DNA from: Azospirillum sp. B21 | GTDB lineage: Bacteria; Pseudomonadota; Alphaproteobacteria; Azospirillales; Azospirillaceae | Length of the DNA: 64,000 nt | NCBI RefSeq assembly: GCF_008364825.1 | Contig: NZ_VTTO01000013.1 | Span: 1 to 64,000 of the forward strand | Direction: 5' to 3' | In this document: positions 19,770-27,562 of the stretch, in pieces | Numbering within the stretch: the stretch's first letter is position 1 | How the letters are laid out: the number at the start of each line of letters is the position of its first letter | The notes under the pieces: generated by a model | Seen by the model: the letters and a program-made list of their open reading frames with translations, nothing else | What the model was told of the DNA's origin: nothing | Database searches by the model: none | Made by a program: the position numbers and the translations under genes

Positions 19770-20341
19770 AGCACGTCGTCGTTTTCGCGCATCCGCGCTC
19801 CGGCAGCTTCATCCGGCAGGCGGTGGGCGCCTATGTGGACGAGTTGGATCAATGCGGGCACGCGGTCACCGTCCGCGACCTCTACGTCATGGGCTTCAAC
19901 CCGGTCCTTTCGGAGGAGGAACTGGCCGGCACGGGTCCGGTACCCGAAGACATCCAGCGCGAGCAGGACCTCATCACGGCGTCCCAGGCTGTTTCTTTCG
20001 TGTTTCCGATCTGATGGGCCGGCATGCCGGCGATGCTGAAAGGCTATGTGGACCGTGTCTTCAGTTACGGATTTGCCTGGGAAATGCGGGGCGAGGAGGT
20101 CGACGGCAAACTGCATGGGCGCAAGGGGCTGATCGTCACGAGTTCCGGCGCCCCGATGGCCTTTCTGGAGGCGACCGGGGAGAGGCAGGCCTTCACGGTG
20201 ACACAGGACGTTGCGATCATGGGTCTATGCGGCATCAGGGTGGTCGAGCATCTGCATTTAGACGATCTGGGGCCGCACACCACGCCCGCGCAGGTCGACG
20301 ACATCCGCCGCATCCGCGCGGCCGTGCGCGACCATTTCTGA
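19766..20341 (+). pseudogene. NAD(P)H quinone reductase-type flavoprotein with a single nonsense codon
   Basis: The frame MKHVVVFAHPRSGSFIRQAVGAYVDEL...SQAVSFVFPI stops at TGA 20012-20014 and resumes in the same frame with WAGMPAMLKGYVDRVFSYGFAWE. The family has PIWW-x-MPAMLKG here, so one TGG (Trp) has become TGA. Everything else in the flavodoxin-like fold (FMN loop, second GRKGLIVTSSGAP) is intact over 191 codons. A GGGAGGAG site precedes ATG 19766. It is either a very recent pseudogene, a sequencing error, or subject to readthrough. Confidence 0.85.
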
Positions 20342-20432
20342 ATGGGGCTTGCGGCTTGGCCCCGCCGCTTGGCCCCGTCGGACCGGAATGGATGCCGAAG
20401 CCGCGCCTCGACCATTCCGCCGCCGATCCGTC

Positions 20433-20858
20433 CTAAAGCCGGTTGATTTCGAATTCCTCGCAGGAAAAACCGAGCTGGGCGGCACCCTCCTCCAGGCAGT
20501 CTCCCAGGTTGGGGATGCCGATCAGATAATCGGCGGACCGGTCCGTATGGCGTTCCCGGGCCAGCGCCTGCGCCTCGGTCCATTCGTCCGCCGAGAAATC
20601 GCCGCGCCCCAGCCAGACCATCGCGATCACATCGACCACTTCGTCGTCGTCGAGGCCGTCGATGGCGTCCTTCAGTTCCGCCAGGGTCGGATCGGGCTGG
20701 TGCCAGCCGGCGCCGTCGAGGATGAGCACCGCTTGATGGCCCTTGCTCACTTGGCCGCTGATCTCAGCCAAGTGCAGGGTCATGGCCGCGGCGGCGCCAC
20801 GGCGGCGCCACGGCGGCATTGTCACATAAACTGCGGGGTTGGCGAGCCCAAGCGGCAC
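20433..20858 (-). CDS. DUF3775 domain joined to an IS630-type transposase scrap
   Basis: The C-terminal 90 residues (PTLAELKDAIDGLDDDEVVDVIAMVWLGRGDF...EWTEAQALARERHTDRSADYLIGIPNLGDCLEEG) are a DUF3775 domain of unknown function. The preceding 28 residues, from Met at 20783 (MTLHLAEISGQVSKGHQAVLILDGAGWHQ), are a piece of an IS630-type DDE transposase. The normal DUF3775 N-terminus is replaced by this piece in frame. The most likely explanation is an insertion or deletion that left a chimeric open frame. Whether it is expressed is unclear, as there is no good ribosome site at 20783 or 20858. Confidence 0.6.
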   Translation of the reverse strand: MPLGLANPAVYVTMPPWRRRGAAAAMTLHLAEISGQVSKGHQAVLILDGAGWHQPDPTLAELKDAIDGLDDDEVVDVIAMVWLGRGDFSADEWTEAQALARERHTDRSADYLIGIPNLGDCLEEGAAQLGFSCEEFEINRL

Positions 20859-20874
20859 TGGGCATGGTAGCGTG

Positions 20875-21480
20875 ATGAGACGTGATCCTGATCCGCAGTT
20901 CCGCCATCGTTTTCCGGCCGAGCTGATCGCCCATGCGGTTTGCCTCTACCACGCCTTTCCGCTCAGCTTCCGCGACGTTGAGCTGCTCTAGGCTGAGCGC
21001 GGCGTCGAGGTTTCCTACGAAACAGTCCGGCGCTGGTGCCGCAAGTTCGCCCAGACCTTCGCCAACCGGCTCCGCCGCCGGCGTCCGCGACCCGGTGATC
21101 GCTGACACTTGGACGAGGTGTTCCTCAAGTTCAATGGCGTCCAACATTACCTCTGGCACGCCGTCGACCAGGAGGGGGCGGTGCTCGATATCCTGGTGCA
21201 GAGCCGGCGCGACAGCAAGGCGGCCAAGCGCTTCTTTACGAAGCTGCTGAAGGGCTTGCGGTATGTGCTGCGGGTCGTGGTGACCGACAAACACGGGAGT
21301 TATGGCGCCGCCAAGCGGACGATCATCCCGCAGGCCGAACTTCGCTAAAGTCGCCACTTGAACAGCTGGGCCGAGAACTCGCATCGGCCGACCCGCCAGC
21401 GGGAGCGGCGGACGAAGCGGTTCACGTCACCCCGGCACGTACAGCAACTCCTGTCTGCCCATGGCCCCATTCACCAGCAC
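20875..21480 (+). mobile_element. IS6-family transposase, broken by stop codons
   Basis: From ATG 20875 the plus strand reads MRRDPDPQFRHRFPAELIAHAVCLYHAFPLSFRDVELL. A TAG (20989-20991) follows, then ERGVEVSYETVRRWCRKFAQTF, a TGA (21103-21105), HLDEVFLKFNG with the first catalytic Asp, VVTDKHGSYGAAKR with the second Asp, a TAA, then AENSHRPTRQRERR with the catalytic Glu and the SAHGPIHQHSHPRR tail. All DDE blocks are recognisable in one frame, with at least three stops. I could not identify terminal inverted repeats by eye. Confidence 0.85.
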
Positions 21481-21593
21481 AGCCATCCCCGCCGCCGTCG
21501 GAGTCACCGCCTGGGTGGCGATGATCGCCGTCGGGGCCGGGCTGTTCGTGCTGATGGAGCTGGAGAAACGGCTGCCAGCGGGGTGGGCCCGCC

Positions 21594-23483
21594 TCACCGT
21601 TCAAGGACATACTGTCCCGGCGCCGGGCAGAGCGGGCCGAGGTCGTGCTTCACAGACCCGACAGGCCGCGCCGCCACCGGCTCCGCGTCCGATTGCCGGT
21701 CCAGCCAGTCCGCCCAGGGACGCCACCACGACCCGGTGGCGGCAGGCGTCGAGTCCAGCCACAGGTCGGGGTCGACATAGCGGTCGTTCGGTCCCCGCTC
21801 GCTCATGCGGTACTGGCGGTCGGGACGGTCGGGGCCGGCGACGATGCCGGCATTGTGGCCGCCGTCGGTCAGCAGGAAGGTGATGGCCGTGTCGCTCTGC
21901 AGGTTGATCTTGTAGACCGACCGCCAGGGCGCCACATGGTCGCGCCGCGTCCCGACGGCGAAGATCGGCGCCCGGATGTCGGACAGGGCGACCGGGCGGC
22001 CCTCCACCTTGTAGCGTCCTTCCGACAGGTCGTTGCCCAGCAGCAGCCGGTGCATGTATTCCGAATGCATCCGGTAGGGCAGCCGCGTTCCATCGGCATT
22101 CCAGGCCATCAGGTCGGTCACCTCGGGCCGCCGGCCGCGCAGATATTGCTGGACCATCTGCGACCAGATCAGATCGTTCGAGCGCAGCATCTGGAAGGCG
22201 CCGGCCATCTGCGTGGTGTCGAGGTATCCCGCCTCCCACATGATGTCCTCCAGATAGGCGACCTGGCTTTCATTGATGAACAGCATCAGTTCGCCGGCCT
22301 CGGTGAAGTCGGTCTGGGCGGCGAGCAGGGTCATCGTCTTCAGCCGCCGGTCCCCGTCGCGGGCCATCGCGGCGGCGGCAATCGTCAGCAGCGTGCCGCC
22401 CAGGCAATAGCCGCAGGCGTGCACCGGCGGCGGTCCCTCTTCCGTGCCGCAGATCGCGCCGATGGCGTCGAGCGCCGCCATCACCCCCAGCCGCCGGTAT
22501 TCGTCGAGACCGTAATCGCGCATCTCCGGCCCCGGATTGCGCCAGGAGATGGCGAACACCGTGAATCCGCGGCCGACCAGATAGCGGATCAGGGAGTTTT
22601 CAGGCGACAGGTCGAGGATATAGTATTTCATGATCCAGGCCGGCACGATGAGCACCGGTTCGGCATGGACCGAGCCGGCCGATCGTGCGGTGGATGGCGC
22701 GTACTGGATCAGTTCGATCAGCTCATTGCGGAAGACGACGCTTCCCGGCGTCACCGCCACGTCCCGGCCGACCTGGAAGGCATCGAAGCCCTTCGCCCGC
22801 TGTCCGGTCATCAGGCGCAGGGCGTCTTCCGCCCAGTTCGCCATGCCGAAGGCGAAGTTCATTCCGCCGGTGGCGATGACCGTGCGCAGGGTTTCGGGAT
22901 TGGTGAAAGGATTGTTGGTCGGCGCCGCCACGTCGAGAAGCTGACGGGCGACGAATGGCACGATGCGGGCGTTGGCCTGCGACAGGCCGGGAACGCCGGT
23001 GGTCGCGTTGTGCAGCCACTGCTGTGCCAGCAGGAAGGACTGGGCATAGAGCGAATAGGGAAACTGCCGCCAGTCGGGATGGGAGAAGCGGCGGTCGCCC
23101 GGCAGCGGTTCGATGCAGGGCGGGGTATCGCGATCGACGGCCGCGGCGCCGGCATAGACCATGAGCCGCACCAGCTTGCGCATGGCCTTGTCGGCCAGGA
23201 CGGCCTGCTTGCCCGGCGCATTGCCCAGATGCATCGCCCAGTCGGCAAAGGCCAGCGTTACCGCTGCCGGCGAGATCGACAGGGTGAAACGCCCCTGCCA
23301 CGCATGCACCAGCCGGTCGATGATCTCGCCGCTGAAGGGCAGATAGGGGAATCCATAGGCCGGGCTGCGCATCGCCGCTCCGGGTGGAGGTGCCGGAATA
23401 GCCACCGGAACCACCGTTGCCGGCGCGGCGTCGGACCGGTTGGAGGCGACACGTCCTTCGGCTTTCAGTTGGGCCATCGGCAT
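21594..23483 (-). CDS. phaC: Polyhydroxyalkanoate synthase (class I-type PhaC)
   Basis: 629 residues. An N-terminal PHB-synthase segment (FADWAMHLGNAPGKQAVLADKA, near 80-100) and PhaC_N domain precede an alpha/beta-hydrolase core with lipase-like box GYCLGG (catalytic Cys360). The general-base pair is VGTRRDHVAPW (Asp) and DGGHNAGI (His). It polymerises hydroxyacyl-CoA on granules. AAGGAGAAG precedes ATG 23483. A box is centred 80 bp upstream, so storage polymer synthesis appears tied to the same regulator as the phasin-like gene at 13801. The proline/alanine-rich first 40 residues may be disordered. No phaA or phaB is nearby. Confidence 0.9.
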   Translation of the reverse strand: MPMAQLKAEGRVASNRSDAAPATVVPVAIPAPPPGAAMRSPAYGFPYLPFSGEIIDRLVHAWQGRFTLSISPAAVTLAFADWAMHLGNAPGKQAVLADKAMRKLVRLMVYAGAAAVDRDTPPCIEPLPGDRRFSHPDWRQFPYSLYAQSFLLAQQWLHNATTGVPGLSQANARIVPFVARQLLDVAAPTNNPFTNPETLRTVIATGGMNFAFGMANWAEDALRLMTGQRAKGFDAFQVGRDVAVTPGSVVFRNELIELIQYAPSTARSAGSVHAEPVLIVPAWIMKYYILDLSPENSLIRYLVGRGFTVFAISWRNPGPEMRDYGLDEYRRLGVMAALDAIGAICGTEEGPPPVHACGYCLGGTLLTIAAAAMARDGDRRLKTMTLLAAQTDFTEAGELMLFINESQVAYLEDIMWEAGYLDTTQMAGAFQMLRSNDLIWSQMVQQYLRGRRPEVTDLMAWNADGTRLPYRMHSEYMHRLLLGNDLSEGRYKVEGRPVALSDIRAPIFAVGTRRDHVAPWRSVYKINLQSDTAITFLLTDGGHNAGIVAGPDRPDRQYRMSERGPNDRYVDPDLWLDSTPAATGSWWRPWADWLDRQSDAEPVAARPVGSVKHDLGPLCPAPGQYVLER

Positions 23484-23556
23484 GGCTCTTCTCCTTGGCT
23501 TTGCGACCGTCTTTGCAACGGTTCACCTATCCCAGCAGCATAGGAAGGGTCCGGCC

Positions 23557-23570
23557 TTAACGCCGGTTAA
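23557..23570. promoter_or_regulatory. Palindromic box TTAACG-CC-GGTTAA
   Basis: It is embedded in a wider near-palindrome (CCTTAACGCCGGTTAAGG). It is centred 80 bp upstream of phaC and 142 bp upstream of the divergent 92-aa gene. A GATAGG-like -10 follows on the phaC side. Confidence 0.75.
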
Positions 23571-23705
23571 GGCCGGCATCGGAAAGTCATGGCTGAATGG
23601 CGTCATTCTCCCGACACGGCTGCACGGATGCCGTTCAGGGAGGCCGGCAATGGACTGCGAACCGCCATTGTCGAACTTCAAAACCGCCAGATGGGGAGAC
23701 GGGCC

Positions 23706-23984
23706 ATGGTCATCACCTTCGAAGATTGCGTCGGCATGAGCGGACTGACCAAGGAGGAGATCGACGCGATCGCCACGCACGAGCATCTGCCGGAGATCGT
23801 CGCCTCCGAACTGGGCAGCTATCTGGTCGCGACTGAAGCGGGGCAGGGCGAAATCCGCCGTATGATCGAGGACGACATCGCCGACGCGAAGGCGCATGGC
23901 CAGCATGAACGGACTGCGCTGCTGAAACTCGTCCTGTGTCATTTCCTGCAGGACCATGTGGCGGCCCGCACCGTCAATTCCTGA
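23706..23984 (+). CDS. Unknown 92-aa acidic helical protein
   Basis: MVITFEDCVGMSGLTKEEIDAIATHEHLPEIVASELGSYLVATEAGQGEIRRMIEDDIADAKAHG... It is acidic, helical and soluble, with no membrane or metal motifs except scattered His. GGGGAG lies nine bases before ATG 23706; an earlier in-frame ATG at 23589 is only 19 bp from the box and lacks a ribosome site. It is divergent from phaC with the box between them. I do not recognise the family. Confidence 0.7.
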   Translation: MVITFEDCVGMSGLTKEEIDAIATHEHLPEIVASELGSYLVATEAGQGEIRRMIEDDIADAKAHGQHERTALLKLVLCHFLQDHVAARTVNS

Positions 23985-24024
23985 CGGACCAAGCCGGCAG
24001 GACAGCGGTTGGGGGACGGCCGAC

Positions 24025-24038
24025 TTCATCCGGATCAG
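24025..24038 (-). promoter_or_regulatory. Degraded copy of the box at the protease stop
   Basis: TTCATC-CG-GATCAG overlaps the protease stop exactly as the intact box at 12175-12188 overlaps the stop of the chimeric ATPase frame. The flanking coding sequence is also homologous. No gene now starts downstream, so it is probably a decayed relic. Confidence 0.4.
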
Positions 24039-24922
24039 GGCCGGGTGACGTTTCGTCGGAGAAGACGGTCGATGCTGCGGTTCGCCCGGGCGATCGGAAT
24101 GGCGAAGCCGATGCCGCTGTTGCTGACCGATGACCCGATCAGACTGTCGTTGACCCCGACCAGTTCGCCCCGGAGAGTCACCAGGGCTCCGCCCGAATTG
24201 CCCGGATTGATCGAGGCGTCGGTCTGGATGAAGGAACCGTCGGGCTCGGTCGGATTGCGCGCGCCCAGCCCGCTGACGATCCCCAGCGTCGCGGTTTGGG
24301 CGAGACCGAACGGATTCCCGATCGCCACCACGAAATCGCCCACGCGCAGATCGTCGGAATTCCCCAAAGGCACTGCCGCTAGGTCGCGCGCCTCGACCTG
24401 GATCACCGCGATATCGCCGGCCGCGTCGGTGCCGACGATGCGGCCGGGGAGGCTCCGCGCGTCCTTCAGCGTGACGGTGATCTCGTCCGCGCCGTCGACG
24501 AGGTGGCGGGTGGTGAGGATGGAGCCCGAGAGCGCGTCGATGACGATTCCGGATCCTTGGACGAGGAACCGGCCCTCCTCCGGCCCCATGCGCTTCGGCA
24601 GGCCGAGCATGGCGCGGAATTCCGGGTCGCGGATCAGGGCCATCTCCTCGGCGGAGAACTGGCCGCTTGCCGCGATGCTGACCACCCCCGGGAGCACCCG
24701 CTCCAGCATGGGGGCGAGGGTGGGCATGGCGCTCGGCGCTTCGAATGTGCCGTTCAGGGCGCAGGCGCCGACTCCCGCCAGCACCGCCGATCCGATCGCC
24801 GTGCGTCGCACCAGATCGACGATCCGCTTTCCGGTCTGTCGAGACATGCGCTGCGCCCCTGCCTGAAATCGCCGCACCTCCTGGCCGGCGCGCGACTCGC
24901 ACCGGCAGGCCGAACCGGTCAT
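24035..24922 (-). CDS. Trypsin-like serine protease (DegP/HtrA type without PDZ)
   Basis: The catalytic triad is complete: His in ILTTRHLVDGA, Asp in GTDAAGDIAVIQV, Ser in INPGNSGGALV. FIQTDASINPGNSGG and VAIGNPFGLAQTATLGIVSG are HtrA signatures. There is no PDZ domain; the chain ends right after the protease fold (SIDRLLRRNVTRP). Two starts are possible. ATG 24922 overlaps the cytochrome stop (ATGA), giving 295 residues. ATG 24847 (270 residues) leaves an N-terminal signal-like segment, RRTAIGSAVLAGVGAC, whose Cys could be a lipobox; this makes an exported lipoprotein plausible. It acts in envelope protein quality control, co-transcribed with a cytochrome c. Confidence 0.88.
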   Translation of the reverse strand: MTGSACRCESRAGQEVRRFQAGAQRMSRQTGKRIVDLVRRTAIGSAVLAGVGACALNGTFEAPSAMPTLAPMLERVLPGVVSIAASGQFSAEEMALIRDPEFRAMLGLPKRMGPEEGRFLVQGSGIVIDALSGSILTTRHLVDGADEITVTLKDARSLPGRIVGTDAAGDIAVIQVEARDLAAVPLGNSDDLRVGDFVVAIGNPFGLAQTATLGIVSGLGARNPTEPDGSFIQTDASINPGNSGGALVTLRGELVGVNDSLIGSSVSNSGIGFAIPIARANRSIDRLLRRNVTRP

Positions 24923-25380
24923 TTGCCCTGGATTGTCTGGATGTAATAGACCAGCTCAAGGATCTTTCCGCGGACGACCTGCTCCGACCCCCAGGGCCAG
25001 AAGTCCTGTACCGATTCGGCCCGGAACGCCGATCCCCAGACCGGCATCTCCCGCGGGCCATGCGCCCCGATCGCCTCGCGCCCGTCGATCATGCCGTAGA
25101 GATAGTCGAGCGGGAAGACGCCCTTGTTGCGCTCGCGGATGGTGGTCAGATCCGCCGGCTTCCTTGTGAGGTAATCGGTATAGGGACCGTCGCCATGACC
25201 GGTGCGGCCATGGCACACCGCACAGTTGGCGAAGTAGGAGGATTGGCCGATCGGGTCGTCGGCTTTCCCGGTGGTCTTTTCGGAGCGCGATTGCGCAAAG
25301 GCCGGCGAGCACAGCGCAGCAATGCCCGCAACCGCGACGATCCGGGCGAGGAACCGCCCGCCGGACAGGGTGGGGTGCAT
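24919..25380 (-). CDS. Secreted monohaem cytochrome c
   Basis: 153 residues: signal peptide MHPTLSGGRFLARIVAVAGIAALCSPAFAQ, then the haem site CAVCH with an extended YFANCAVCHGRTGHGDGPYTDYL and an axial Met in REMPVWG. C-terminal helix: KILELVYYIQTIQGK. It should be a periplasmic electron carrier. GGAGGG precedes ATG 25380, and longer frames are not supported. A box is centred 62 bp upstream in the divergent region shared with the universal stress gene at 25521. Confidence 0.9.
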   Translation of the reverse strand: MHPTLSGGRFLARIVAVAGIAALCSPAFAQSRSEKTTGKADDPIGQSSYFANCAVCHGRTGHGDGPYTDYLTRKPADLTTIRERNKGVFPLDYLYGMIDGREAIGAHGPREMPVWGSAFRAESVQDFWPWGSEQVVRGKILELVYYIQTIQGK

Positions 25381-25435
25381 GGTGCCCTCCATCATTGGTG
25401 TCGGGACACAATGACGGAAGGCGGAGCGTGGGGCC

Positions 25436-25449
25436 TTAACCGGGATTAA
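25436..25449. promoter_or_regulatory. Palindromic box TTAACC-GG-GATTAA, divergent
   Basis: It lies between cytochrome c (start 25380, 62 bp from the centre) and the universal stress gene (start 25521, 78 bp). It is the only box in this 140-bp region, so it presumably serves both directions. Confidence 0.75.
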
Positions 25450-25520
25450 TGCCGGGCCGACTTGAAAGTCCGATCCTGTCCTTGGAGCCGCCAAGCTCCC
25501 GTCAGCCGGAGGGATGGACC

Positions 25521-26372
25521 ATGTACCGCAAGATCCTTGTTCCGCTATCCAACGCGGCCGGCAGCATGGATGCCGCGCTCGACGCCGCACTCTTCATTGG
25601 CCGCATCTTCGGCTCGCGCGTCGAGGTGTTGTATGCGCGCCCCAGCCCGGAACACCTGATCCTGGTGCTTGGAAGGGGTTTTGCCGGCACGATGCTGGAA
25701 AATGCGCTACGGGAGGTCCAGGCGAAGATCGCGCGGGATTGCCAAACCGCACATGAGCGGATGCAAGGGCATCTCCGCCAAGCCGGGGCGGTCGGCCGGG
25801 ATCCCGAGATGGTCTGGCGGGAGGTCGAAGGGCCGGCCGACAAGACGGTCGCGATGGAAGGCCGCTTCGCGGATCTCATCCTGTTCGCCAAGCCCAGGCA
25901 TGACGGCGTGACCGACAGCGTGTGGCGGTCGATGTTCGACGCCGCCCTGTTCGGAACGGCGCGTCCGGTGATCCTGACTCCCTTCTCGGCCGTGCGGCCC
26001 ATCGGGTCGAGGATCATGATCGCGTGGAACGGGAGCCCTCAGGCGACCAGGGCCATGGTGGCGGCGCTGCCCCTGCTGCGCCATGCGCAGGAGGTTCTGA
26101 TCGGAACCTTCGGATTGGGGGACGACATTCACGCCGATACGGAGCGGCTGCAGGACTATCTGCTGATGCAGGGGGTTGAGGCCAAGGCTGAACATCTGCC
26201 GGCAAGCCTGCGGGAGACCGGCAGCGTCCTGCTCGCCATGGCGGCCCAATTCGGCGCCGACCTGCTCGTCATGGGCGGGCACGGCCGCAACCGCTTGCGG
26301 CAGTGGACGTTGGGGAGCACCACATCCCATGTGGTCGGTCTTGCGACCATTCCGGTGCTGATGGTGCATTGA
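25521..26372 (+). CDS. Universal stress protein, tandem UspA domains
   Basis: 283 residues, MYRKILVPLSNAAGSMDAALDAALFIGRIFG... The second domain begins SRIMIAWNGSPQATRAMVAALPLL and closes with DLLVMGGHGRNRLRQWTLGSTTSHVV, a full G-2x-G-9x-G-S/T ATP-binding motif. GGAGGG precedes ATG 25521. It is a paralogue of the protein at 15738 with the same two-domain plan. The box at 25436-25449 lies 78 bp upstream. Confidence 0.92.
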   Translation: MYRKILVPLSNAAGSMDAALDAALFIGRIFGSRVEVLYARPSPEHLILVLGRGFAGTMLENALREVQAKIARDCQTAHERMQGHLRQAGAVGRDPEMVWREVEGPADKTVAMEGRFADLILFAKPRHDGVTDSVWRSMFDAALFGTARPVILTPFSAVRPIGSRIMIAWNGSPQATRAMVAALPLLRHAQEVLIGTFGLGDDIHADTERLQDYLLMQGVEAKAEHLPASLRETGSVLLAMAAQFGADLLVMGGHGRNRLRQWTLGSTTSHVVGLATIPVLMVH

Positions 26373-26726
26373 GGCAAGGTTGCGCCCGCCCAATGGATGG
26401 TCATTGGATGTGGGTGGAGGCATTGCGCCAGACGCTCTCGCGCCAGAGGTCCGGGTCCCGCGTCGGAGACGGGAGGACCGAGGAGGAGGGCGCCGGCGTT
26501 ATGCCCATCTCCGCCAGACCGGCCAGTTGCTTCAGGCGCTCGAGGCGGGCGGGCACCGCTGGTGCGGGCAGCAGTTGTTCCACCAATGCCCGCGGCTCCG
26601 GCACCACGATCTTTCGCGGCCGTCCCGGCCGGCGCCCGGGCCGGCCCGGCGGTCTCACCGCGGATGCTCGTCCTCGGCGTCTTCCTCGGCGCGGGCGAGA
26701 AGCCGCACGACGGTCCGGCCGCGAGC
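26373..26726. other. Degraded stretch with a possible regulator 3'-end scrap
   Basis: The minus strand near 26490-26550 encodes RLKQLAGLAEMGITPAPSSS, close in DNA and protein to the end of the FNR-type gene at 17419 (QRLAGLAEMTAAPAPCSA). This may be the tail of a lost second copy of that regulator. The rest is very GC-rich sequence without a recognisable gene. Confidence 0.4.
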
Positions 26727-26966
26727 CTAGATCGCCGCGGCGAACTTGAACATGTCCACGAGCCTCGGCCCTGTCATGCCCGAGCGGTTGCGCTCGTACT
26801 TCGCCCCAGGCGGCTTGCCGAGCGCCTGGCAGAAGTCCTCCTGGTGGACGCGCAGCCAGCGTCCGTCCCGCTGCACCCGGTCGTAGCGGGTCACCAGAAG
26901 GTAGCTCCGTTCTCCCGCCTTGCCCGTCGTCACCGCCACCGTCTTCAGGTCGCAATCGGGAGGCAT
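26727..26966 (-). pseudogene. HipA-type kinase toxin remnant
   Basis: The frame reads VAVTTGKAGERSYLLVTRYDRVQRDGRWLRVHQEDFCQALGKPPGAKYERNRSGMTGPRLVDMF. LLV-RYDR...RLHQEDFCQALG-PP--KYE is the signature of the HipA kinase central region. Only about 75 of some 420 residues remain, lacking the catalytic loop and the N-terminal domain, and no HipB is present. The start drawn here is simply the first Met. Confidence 0.75.
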
Positions 26967-27068
26967 ATTTTTTATTCGAAGGCCTGTGACATCGTCGCTC
27001 GTAGACGCTCACATCTTTCAGAGTTATTTTAATTATTGCTGATGCAGTCCGAATGCTTGGAGGCTGCA

Positions 27069-27293
27069 ATGATCACGAAGAACCAGCCAATAGCTGTTTG
27101 CCTTGCGTGTGGAAAACACTACTACGCGCTGGCCCCCGTCTTCGATGGATGCATAACCCAAACCGCGTCCGGCCGATGCGACGGAGAAGTCGTCATCCGA
27201 TGGAGCATTGACGACTGGGTTATCTGCCCAACCTGCGACGGGAGCGGTTGTCCTCACTGCAACGACGTTGGCTGGCTGTCTGCACGTCCATAG
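27069..27293 (+). CDS. Small protein with two cysteine pairs (possible zinc ribbon)
   Basis: 74 residues: MITKNQPIAVCLACGKHYYA, a CITQTASGRCDGE loop, then WVICPTCDGSGCPHCNDVGW. The last block has the CxxCxGxG spacing of DnaJ zinc modules, and the first CxxC could complete a site. It has no close ribosome site and its codon use is less GC-biased than that of its neighbours. Flanking sequence (27000-27060) is AT-rich. It is perhaps a transferred small gene. Function unknown. Confidence 0.5.
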   Translation: MITKNQPIAVCLACGKHYYALAPVFDGCITQTASGRCDGEVVIRWSIDDWVICPTCDGSGCPHCNDVGWLSARP

Positions 27294-27463
27294 ACCACGG
27301 GCATGTACTGAGATTCCGTCGCTGTTTTCGACTTGGCCAATTCCAGCCGGCTGATTATGCGCGCCAAGCACGACAGGGTGGTGTGGCGATCGAACTGAAG
27401 GTTCACCCCTCGCTCAGGCAGGCGGTACGCCTGCTGTGGTAACCCGATGCAGCTTCGTCGATC

Positions 27464-27477
27464 TTGATGCACGTCAA
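27464..27477 (+). promoter_or_regulatory. FNR/FixK box TTGATGCACGTCAA
   Basis: TTGAT-N4-GTCAA, the same half-site pair as the box at 18745. It is centred 92 bp upstream of the MacA-like start at 27563. A GATAGC hexamer follows about 20 bases downstream. The promoter appears intact although the gene behind it is broken. Confidence 0.7.
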
Positions 27478-27562
27478 TGCCGCGAGTCGCCTGAGGGATA
27501 GCCTGCGGCAATGGCATGGACCGTGGGCCCGGTCCTTCCGGAGATGGCCGCGGAGATGGCCG

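Noticed and set aside
20012..20014. TGA as selenocysteine codon in the quinone-reductase gene
   Set aside because: The position is a conserved Trp, not Cys, and no SECIS-like hairpin is evident directly after it.
20781..20818. GGCGGCGCCAC repeats as a CRISPR or regulatory array
   Set aside because: Only two to three adjoining copies of 11 bases without spacers; a simple GC-rich slippage repeat.
24841..24922. Choice of one definite start for the protease
   Set aside because: 24922 is translationally coupled to the cytochrome stop while 24847 gives the better export signal; sequence alone does not decide, so both are reported.
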